Made by a program: the position numbers and the translations under genes. From Desulfobacteraceae bacterium (GTDB taxonomy: Bacteria; Desulfobacterota; Desulfobulbia; Desulfobulbales; Desulfobulbaceae): a DNA stretch of 6,097 nucleotides. Under the pieces are notes generated by a model. It did not search any database. It was not told the origin of the DNA and saw only the letters and a program-made list of their open reading frames with translations. Of the stretch, positions 1 to 4,210 are shown in pieces. Each line of letters starts with the position of its first letter. The stretch's first letter is position 1. The DNA lies in contig JALHJD010000187.1 in assembly GCA_022837185.1 (NCBI GenBank), forward strand, positions 1 to 6,097. Reading direction: 5' to 3'.

Positions 1-1266
1 GACTGCCCACAGCCACTGATGGCTGGCCAGCGCGGTTATGAGCAGCATCCATTTGGCGATAAAGCCCCCGGACGGCGGCAGGCCGATAAGGTTGACCCCG
101 GCAGCGGCATAGGCAAAGGCGGTGACCGGCAGATACGCCCTGATGCCGGCCAGGTCTCTGATGCGGTCATGGCCCGCATGGAGCATGATGGTCCCTGCGC
201 TCATGAACATGGCGATTTTGGCACAGGCATGCCCGGCAGCCATGAACAGAACGGCACCCCAGGCCTGGCTGCCGCCGCCGGCAAATGCCAGCGGAAAAGC
301 GATGACAAGATATCCCAGCTGAGAAACGGTGGAATAGGCGATCAACAGTTTCAGACGCTGCTGCCGCAGAGCCTGCACCCCGCCCCAGATGACGGCCCCC
401 GCCCCCAGCGTCCCCATCAGACTGAAAGCCGGGGCGGGCAGGGCCGGGGAGAAAATATCGAACCACAGCCTGAACAGCAGAAAAAACGACCCCTTCACCA
501 CCAGTCCGGACAGAATAGCGCTGACCGGCGCCAGGGCGTTGGCATGGGCCGGCGGCAGCCAGAAATGCATCGGGAAAATGGCGGTCTTCAGCAGGAGCCC
601 CACGCTCATCAGGGCCATGGCGGCAATGACGCCCGGCGCCGGAGCCGCGACAGCCATGAGCAGGGCGAGGTCAAGCACCCCGTAGGTTTTATAGACAAAT
701 ACCACTCCCAGCAGATAGCTCAGGGACCCGAGAAGGGAAACAAGGAGATACCGCAGGGCGGCGACCAGCGAAGCGGATTTGCCCGAAAGGGCGGCGAGGG
801 CCGCGGCCGAGACGCCTATCACTTCCAGGGTCACATAGAGGTTGAAGATATCCCCGGACAGGTAGAGACCGTTCAGACCTGTCAACTGCAGCATCCACAG
901 CGGCCAGAAAAACCGCTCCTGTCTCTCCGGCCGGCCGATACGGGAAGGCCGTTCGATCCGGAGGGTAAAATATCCCTTTGCGTACAGGGTAATTCCTACT
1001 CCGGCCACGGCGGTCAGCACCAGCATGATCAGGGCTGGACCGTCCGTGCGCAGGCAGATGCCGAGGGGCGGATCCCACCCTCCCACCGCGTAGGCCGCCG
1101 GCCCGTTGACGAGAAATTGGTCAACGAGAACGGCGGCGGCCAGAAGGTTGAGGCAGACCGCCGCCAGGGAAATGAAAAAAGAACCTCGCCGAACCAGGAA
1201 GGCAAACAGGGCGGCCGTCAACGGCGCGAATACGGGGACAACTATCCAGGAATCGGCAAACGCCAT
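1..1266 (-). CDS. mrpD: Mrp/Mnh antiporter subunit D (NuoN/NuoM-like), 3' end beyond the window
   Basis: Membrane proton/cation-translocating subunit of the Mrp antiporter, homologous to the antiporter-like subunits of complex I. The frame is open for 422 codons from ATG at 1266 to the window edge. Family members run to about 490-500 residues, so the last part is missing. It is almost entirely hydrophobic helices. Expected proton-path residues are visible: Glu148 in FNLYVTLEVIG (141-151), Lys227 in GLLLKTAIFPMHFWLPPAHA (223-242), His234, Lys258 in LSGLVVKGSFF, His345 and Lys350 in AAGHACAKIAMF, and Lys405 in GLPPSGGFIAKW. The start overlaps the mrpC stop by one base and has GAGG (1274-1277) seven bases upstream. 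The family is certain. Separating MrpD from an MrpA-type or Mbh-type homologue rests on following mrpC and on the lack of a long C-terminal extension so far. The transported ion (Na+ or K+ against H+) cannot be told. Confidence 0.93.
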   Translation of the reverse strand, partial: MAFADSWIVVPVFAPLTAALFAFLVRRGSFFISLAAVCLNLLAAAVLVDQFLVNGPAAYAVGGWDPPLGICLRTDGPALIMLVLTAVAGVGITLYAKGYFTLRIERPSRIGRPERQERFFWPLWMLQLTGLNGLYLSGDIFNLYVTLEVIGVSAAALAALSGKSASLVAALRYLLVSLLGSLSYLLGVVFVYKTYGVLDLALLMAVAAPAPGVIAAMALMSVGLLLKTAIFPMHFWLPPAHANALAPVSAILSGLVVKGSFFLLFRLWFDIFSPALPAPAFSLMGTLGAGAVIWGGVQALRQQRLKLLIAYSTVSQLGYLVIAFPLAFAGGGSQAWGAVLFMAAGHACAKIAMFMSAGTIMLHAGHDRIRDLAGIRAYLPVTAFAYAAAGVNLIGLPPSGGFIAKWMLLITALASHQWLWAV

Positions 1267-1592
1267 TATTCCGCCTCGTCCGCCTGACGCCGGTTTTTCC
1301 TCCGGCTCCCCGCCCCCTGATCCGCTGCCTGCTGCAGGCGGGTGGACAGCACCAGGGCCACGGCGGTGATGCAGACCGAGACGACAATGCCGGTCAGCAC
1401 CATTGCCTGCGGTACCGCATCGATTTCCCCAGTGTCGGCACGATAGGAAGCGGCGACCAGGAAAAGAAAAATACCGGTGGACATGACATTGCCGCCCAGT
1501 ATTTTCCGCAGGGGATGGGGACAAACAATCAGGGCGAAAAAACCAAAGACAAACAGAATCAGCCCGGTAACGCTGTAGAGTATGGTGGTCAT
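1266..1592 (-). CDS. mrpC: Mrp/Mnh antiporter subunit C (NuoK-like)
   Basis: Small membrane subunit of the Mrp cation/proton antiporter, homologous to NuoK of complex I. It has 108 residues, normal for the family. Three membrane helices are visible at about 5-24, 31-49 and 62-83. Family signatures are LRKILGGNVMSTGIFLFLVA (28-47) and DAVPQAMVLTGIVVSVCITA (58-77), the latter matching the conserved PQAL-VLT-IV segment. The C-terminal tail (84-108) is polar and Arg-rich, so probably cytoplasmic. The ATG at 1592 overlaps the TGA of the preceding gene in an ATGA arrangement, with a purine-rich AAGGGAG about ten bases upstream. A longer in-frame extension reaching 2072 exists but lies inside the upstream gene and reads as low-quality sequence, so the internal ATG was chosen. 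Its stop overlaps the mrpD start by one base. Confidence 0.94.
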   Translation of the reverse strand: MTTILYSVTGLILFVFGFFALIVCPHPLRKILGGNVMSTGIFLFLVAASYRADTGEIDAVPQAMVLTGIVVSVCITAVALVLSTRLQQAADQGAGSRRKNRRQADEAE

Positions 1593-2632
1593 GATCCCGC
1601 GGCTCCCTTTCCTTTTGTTTCGGTGCTGTACGGCATTTCCCGCAGGTCCGAAGCGGGCCGGCCGCCAGCAAAGAAAGCGGCCAGCGTCAGACCGATGCTG
1701 AGGCCGCAGGCGGCCTCCAGAAGCAACAGCAGGGAGCCGGCGTACTCGACCGGGAACCTGAGCAGAATTTTTTCGGCCAGAATCCCGAGCCCGGCCAGCA
1801 GGACAAACACCAACGGTCCCATGGTCAAGCCAAGGCGCAGGGGCAGGGACGGCATCTCCGGCAGCCACAGAAAGTCGGAAATCAGGAGCAGGACAAGGGC
1901 GGCTGAAAGAACTGCCCCTCCCTGGAAAGCTCCCCCGGTCTGATAGGCACCCTGCCAGACCAGGTAGCCCCCGATCAGGCACATGAGGGGCAGCAGCAGG
2001 CGGACCGCCGCTCTCTGCACCGGACTGGTATCGGGAACCCTGGGAGGAAACGGGGCATGGGTGATCGACCATATCGTGACCGCCCCCAGGAGGAGAACCG
2101 TGATCTCCAGCAGGGTATCATATCCCCTGAAATTCAACAGAACCGCGGTGACCGGATTGTTGACGCCGCTTTCGGCAAGACTGGCGGCCACCTGGTCGGC
2201 CAGCCCGGGGAGCGGCCTGGGGATGACCAGCACTGTCCAGATCAGCAGGCCGGCCAGGCAGCAGGTCAGCGCCGTCACCGTCCACAGCAGGGGGCTCATC
2301 TCCCTGTTGCGCGCCTTCCAGCGGCTGCCGGTTTGCTCATCCCTCCCAGGCGGCTCCGACATCCTTTTCTTCCCTGCTTTTCGCTCAATTTTTCGCAGGG
2401 CGGCCAGGAACAGGGGCCCGGTCAATCCCGTGCCGATGGCCGCTTCGGCAAGCGCAACATCCGGAGCGTGCATCCGCACCCAGGCCAGGGACATCAGCAG
2501 GCCGAAACAGATAAAAAAAATTATCGCCTTAAAAATATCCGTTGATCGGAGGAGCTGCCATGCCAGCCAGAGCAGGGTGAACGAGAGCAGAAGATCAAAT
2601 CCGGCCGGAAGCATCGTCATTGCCTGATCCAT
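1589..2632 (-). CDS. mrpB: Fusion of MrpA C-terminal domains (MbhD/DUF4040 and MbhE-like) with MrpB
   Basis: A 347-residue membrane protein joining three units that are often separate. Residues 15-85 match the DUF4040/MbhD domain, with the signature RMHAPDVALAEAAIGTGLTG (53-72) containing Asp58 and Glu63. A polar linker (80-112) follows. Residues 113-192 match the MbhE-like end of MrpA, with NNPVTAVLLNFRGYDTLLEI (158-177). Residues 205-325 match MrpB, with four helices and GAYQTGGAFQGGAV (228-241) at the glycine-rich motif. That motif is usually close to GHNxPGGGFxGG, so this copy is degenerate. The NuoL-like N-terminal part of MrpA is absent. The ATG at 2632 overlaps mrpG by 16 bases and has AAGGG about ten bases upstream. 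A second ATG at 2620, overlapping the mrpG stop as ATGA, would shorten the protein by four residues and is also possible. The 3' end overlaps mrpC by four bases. Confidence 0.88.
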   Translation of the reverse strand: MDQAMTMLPAGFDLLLSFTLLWLAWQLLRSTDIFKAIIFFICFGLLMSLAWVRMHAPDVALAEAAIGTGLTGPLFLAALRKIERKAGKKRMSEPPGRDEQTGSRWKARNREMSPLLWTVTALTCCLAGLLIWTVLVIPRPLPGLADQVAASLAESGVNNPVTAVLLNFRGYDTLLEITVLLLGAVTIWSITHAPFPPRVPDTSPVQRAAVRLLLPLMCLIGGYLVWQGAYQTGGAFQGGAVLSAALVLLLISDFLWLPEMPSLPLRLGLTMGPLVFVLLAGLGILAEKILLRFPVEYAGSLLLLLEAACGLSIGLTLAAFFAGGRPASDLREMPYSTETKGKGAAGS

Positions 2633-2919
2633 GGTCTGATTCCCTTCTGCAGGGCCCGCCGGGCGACCAGGTGGCAGGAGGTGGAGCTGGCCGTCAGCAC
2701 CAGGACCCAGATCAGCACCAGTTTGATGACGATGAACCAGTCATCAGTCTGCAGGCACAGGCCGAGGATCAGAAACCCCAGGCCCACGTTGTCCGCCTTG
2801 GTCAGGGCGTGGAGGCGGGTGAAAATGTCCGGGAAGCGGAGCATGCCGATGGTTCCGGACAGAAAAAAAGGCATTCCGGCGGCGATGCAGGCCAGACCGA
2901 TGATTTCAGGAATCGTCAC
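2617..2919 (-). CDS. mrpG: Mrp/Mnh antiporter subunit G, GTG start
   Basis: Small membrane subunit of the Mrp antiporter, 100 residues from a GTG start. The signature GTIGMLRFPDIFTRLHALTK (22-41), followed by ADNVG, is the hallmark of the MnhG/PhaG family. The end ASSTSCHLVARRA (77-89) matches the conserved C-terminal T-S-P-x-x-H-x-x-A-R segment, though with STS in place of the usual S-P-x. Three helices are visible at about 5-24, 45-57 and 62-80. An ATG at 2952 would add 11 polar residues (MSGESGTRRAK) and overlap mrpF by 47 bases. The GTG at 2919 is preferred because a perfect AGGAGG (2926-2931) sits six bases upstream, it leaves only a 14-base overlap, and it starts directly at the first family-like helix. 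Confidence 0.92.
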   Translation of the reverse strand: MTIPEIIGLACIAAGMPFFLSGTIGMLRFPDIFTRLHALTKADNVGLGFLILGLCLQTDDWFIVIKLVLIWVLVLTASSTSCHLVARRALQKGIRPWIRQ

Positions 2920-3175
2920 TTTTGCCCTCCTCGTACCAGACTCGCCTGACAAACGTCATGGTGGCCAGAGTGGCCAGCAATGAAAACGTCAGGGCGATAT
3001 CGATCAGTTCCGGCATGTCCATCCCCCAAGCCAGGACAAGCAGAATGGCCAGGCCGCTGGTGCCGAAGAGCTGGGCGGCCATCATCCGGTCCGCCACCGT
3101 CGGACCGTAGACAATGCGGACCATACCCAGAACCACGGTCAGCAGCAGAAACAATGCCACCGTCACATGAATCAT
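2906..3175 (-). CDS. mrpF: Mrp/Mnh antiporter subunit F
   Basis: Small membrane subunit of the Mrp antiporter (MnhF/PhaF family), 89 residues, the normal size. Three helices are visible at about 3-22, 35-51 and 58-76. The family motif GPTVADRMMAAQLFG (24-38), with Asp29-Arg30, follows the first helix. The third helix carries IDIALTFSLLATLATMTFVR (58-77), with the conserved acidic Asp59 before the Ala-Leu run. The short C-terminal tail is charged (EEGKSDDS). The ATG at 3175 overlaps the mrpE stop as ATGA (3172-3175), which points to translational coupling. The 3' end contains the Shine-Dalgarno sequence for mrpG. I see no anomalies. Confidence 0.94.
   Translation of the reverse strand: MIHVTVALFLLLTVVLGMVRIVYGPTVADRMMAAQLFGTSGLAILLVLAWGMDMPELIDIALTFSLLATLATMTFVRRVWYEEGKSDDS
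2926..2931 (-). promoter_or_regulatory. Ribosome binding site that sets the mrpG start
   Basis: Perfect AGGAGG on the minus strand, six bases before GTG at 2919. It lies inside the end of mrpF. It is the reason for choosing the GTG rather than the ATG at 2952 as the mrpG start. Confidence 0.75.
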
Positions 3176-3702
3176 GCCGATTCCTCCGGGGCGGACCGGG
3201 GCGGAAAAATCCGGGCAATCCGGCGCTCCAGCGCCCTGATGTTTTCCTCTACCGGCATCTCCGTGTCCAGAACATGAATGAGTATCGTCTCATCGCGCAG
3301 ATCGGCACTCAGGGTGCCGGGCTGCAGGCTGATCACGTTGGCCAGCAGTATGCGGCCGCTGCCTTCGAGGTTTGTGCGGTAGGCAATCATGCCCGGCCGG
3401 ATGCGCGGCACGGGCGAAAAAGTCCGTCGCATCACGTCAACGCCGCTCATGATCGATTGGATTATGAAGAAGGGAATGAACAACAGCAGGCCCGTGGGAC
3501 TCAAAGCGAGGCCGGGGCCGGGCGAGAGAAAAAGGGAGACGGCCGCGGCCAGGAGGACCGCCGGGATACCGATGATCCAGCTCGAAGGCACTGCCCCGGC
3601 AAGAATAAACCAGACCAGCGTGTACGTTAGGAGCAGCCGCATGGCGCGCCGGCCGAAGCGCCGGCCGCGGCGAAAGGGGAAATCGAAAGGTACCCGCATC
3701 AT
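3172..3702 (-). CDS. mrpE: Mrp/Mnh antiporter subunit E, first gene of the operon
   Basis: Membrane subunit of the Mrp antiporter (MnhE/PhaE family), 176 residues. Hydrophobic helices lie at about 22-37, 42-59 and 69-88, followed by a soluble domain with the family signatures NLEGSGRILLANVISLQPGT (111-130), LSADL and HVLD (143-146). The first 20 residues form a very basic tail (RRGRRFGRR). Starting at the internal ATG at 3642 would give 156 residues, close to the usual length of the family, but no Shine-Dalgarno is visible there. The ATG pair at 3702/3699 has AGGA (3708-3711) five and eight bases upstream, so the longer form is preferred. As the first gene of the cluster it directly follows a promoter-like sequence (3744-3772). 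It overlaps mrpF by four bases. Confidence 0.92.
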   Translation of the reverse strand: MMRVPFDFPFRRGRRFGRRAMRLLLTYTLVWFILAGAVPSSWIIGIPAVLLAAAVSLFLSPGPGLALSPTGLLLFIPFFIIQSIMSGVDVMRRTFSPVPRIRPGMIAYRTNLEGSGRILLANVISLQPGTLSADLRDETILIHVLDTEMPVEENIRALERRIARIFPPRSAPEESA

Positions 3703-3743
3703 CCTGTTCCTGCTGTGATCAGCCTGAAAAGGGCCATATAGTA

Positions 3744-3772
3744 ATTGTTGAATGAAAATACAATATTGTCAA
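3744..3772 (-). promoter_or_regulatory. Sigma70-like promoter of the mrp operon
   Basis: On the minus strand a perfect -35 TTGACA (3767-3772) is followed after 17 bases by AACAAT (3744-3749), which matches four of six positions of TATAAT. The predicted transcript would start near 3737, about 35 bases before the mrpE ATG. The stretch 3735-3780 is strikingly AT-rich in a GC-rich neighbourhood, which supports a promoter. An alternative pair, TTGTAT with TATATG 17 bases downstream, overlaps it. Inference from sequence only. Confidence 0.55.
3760..3769. promoter_or_regulatory. Palindrome over the -35 box, possible operator
   Basis: ACAATATTGT is a perfect 10-bp palindrome. It shares three bases with the TTGACA -35 box of the putative mrp promoter, a position where a repressor could block RNA polymerase. 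In AT-rich DNA a palindrome of this length could arise by chance, and no known regulator is recognised. Confidence 0.3.
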
Positions 3773-3934
3773 ATGAGAAAAACCGCCCTCCCCTTTCCCG
3801 GTTCACCACCGCAGTGAAAGCCTGAGGTGCCGTTCACGCCCATCGCACCCTGTTTTCCCGGGAACATGGACGATGCCAGGAACTGCCACGGACCGGGTGG
3901 TGTGGGGAATCGAGAACCGCACCGGAAATAGCTC

Positions 3935-3964
3935 ATCAAGATCAAGATCGGCATCGAAATCGAA
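3935..3964. repeat. Degenerate 6-bp tandem array (ATCRRN x5)
   Basis: Five consecutive hexamers start with ATC: ATCAAG, ATCAAG, ATCGGC, ATCGAA, ATCGAA. The period is exactly six. The array is followed by A-rich sequence and the pyrimidine run CCACCCTTTTTGTCTGTATC. It is probably part of a wider interspersed intergenic element that includes the CCAGACT duplication 50 bases downstream; this link is inferred. Confidence 0.55.
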
Positions 3965-4013
3965 AAAACTCCACCCTTTTTGTCTGTATCGGCAAGCCGC
4001 CAGGCTTCAAACT

Positions 4014-4027
4014 CCAGACTCCAGACT
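4014..4027. repeat. Tandem 7-bp duplication CCAGACT x2
   Basis: CCAGACT occurs twice head to tail, preceded by a partial copy (ACT at 4011-4013). The context is TTCAAACTCCAGACTCCAGA. It is a short microsatellite-like duplication, in non-coding DNA. The copy number could vary between related strains. Confidence 0.6.
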
Positions 4028-4051
4028 GCCGACACTAACGCCTGCCAACTC

Positions 4052-4068
4052 CCAGGGTGAACCCCTGG
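4052..4068. repeat. Perfect 6-bp hairpin followed by a C9 run
   Basis: CCAGGG (4052-4057) and CCCTGG (4063-4068) form a perfect stem with a five-base loop, TGAAC. Nine Cs follow at 4069-4077. There is no T-run on either side, so it does not fit an intrinsic terminator for either strand. Confidence 0.4.
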
Positions 4069-4115
4069 CCCCCCCCCGAAAGTCCTCAATCGGCACACAT
4101 TTTGCTTTGATGATT

Positions 4116-4166
4116 ATTCCGGGGTACATTCCCCCTCAAGGGAAAAGCCGCCGCGGTCCCCGGAAT
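4116..4166. repeat. Perfect 9-bp inverted repeat upstream of the ATPase gene
   Basis: ATTCCGGGG (4116-4124) and CCCCGGAAT (4158-4166) are exact reverse complements with a 33-base spacer. Within the spacer, TTCCC (4129-4133) and GGGAA (4140-4144) form a smaller nested stem, and CCGCGG (4151-4156) is palindromic. The outer arm ends 44 bases before the ATPase ATG. In RNA this would be a branched leader structure. On DNA the half-sites could be an operator. It matches no riboswitch I recognise. Confidence 0.5.
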
Positions 4167-4210
4167 TTCGAAAACCATGGTAAATCGGCGGCATTTGACA
4201 AAATCGAATC

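Larger units (their letters stand above)
3703..4210. other. Divergent intergenic region, no credible gene
   Basis: 508 bases between the mrpE start and the ATPase start. Open frames here (plus 3873-4214, minus 3769-4098) have no family resemblance, run through the hexamer array and lack ribosome binding sites, so I do not call them. The mrpE side (3735-3780) is AT-rich and promoter-like. The middle (about 3930-4030) has repeat character. The ATPase side (4050-4170) contains two perfect stems. I found no convincing sigma70 promoter for the ATPase gene, and no tRNA or intrinsic terminator. Confidence 0.8.

Noticed and set aside
19..1287. Long plus-strand open frame of 422 codons
   Set aside because: It lies antisense to mrpD, is rich in Gln, Gly, Arg and His with no family resemblance, and is a by-product of GC-rich codon use in the real gene.
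3769..4098. Minus-strand open frame of 109 codons in the intergenic region
   Set aside because: Its translation reflects the repeat sequence and would cover the mrp promoter. There is no domain or start signal.
4195..4200. TTGACA just upstream of the ATPase start, as a -35 box
   Set aside because: It sits only ten bases before the ATG, and no -10 follows at the right distance. Transcription would start inside the gene.
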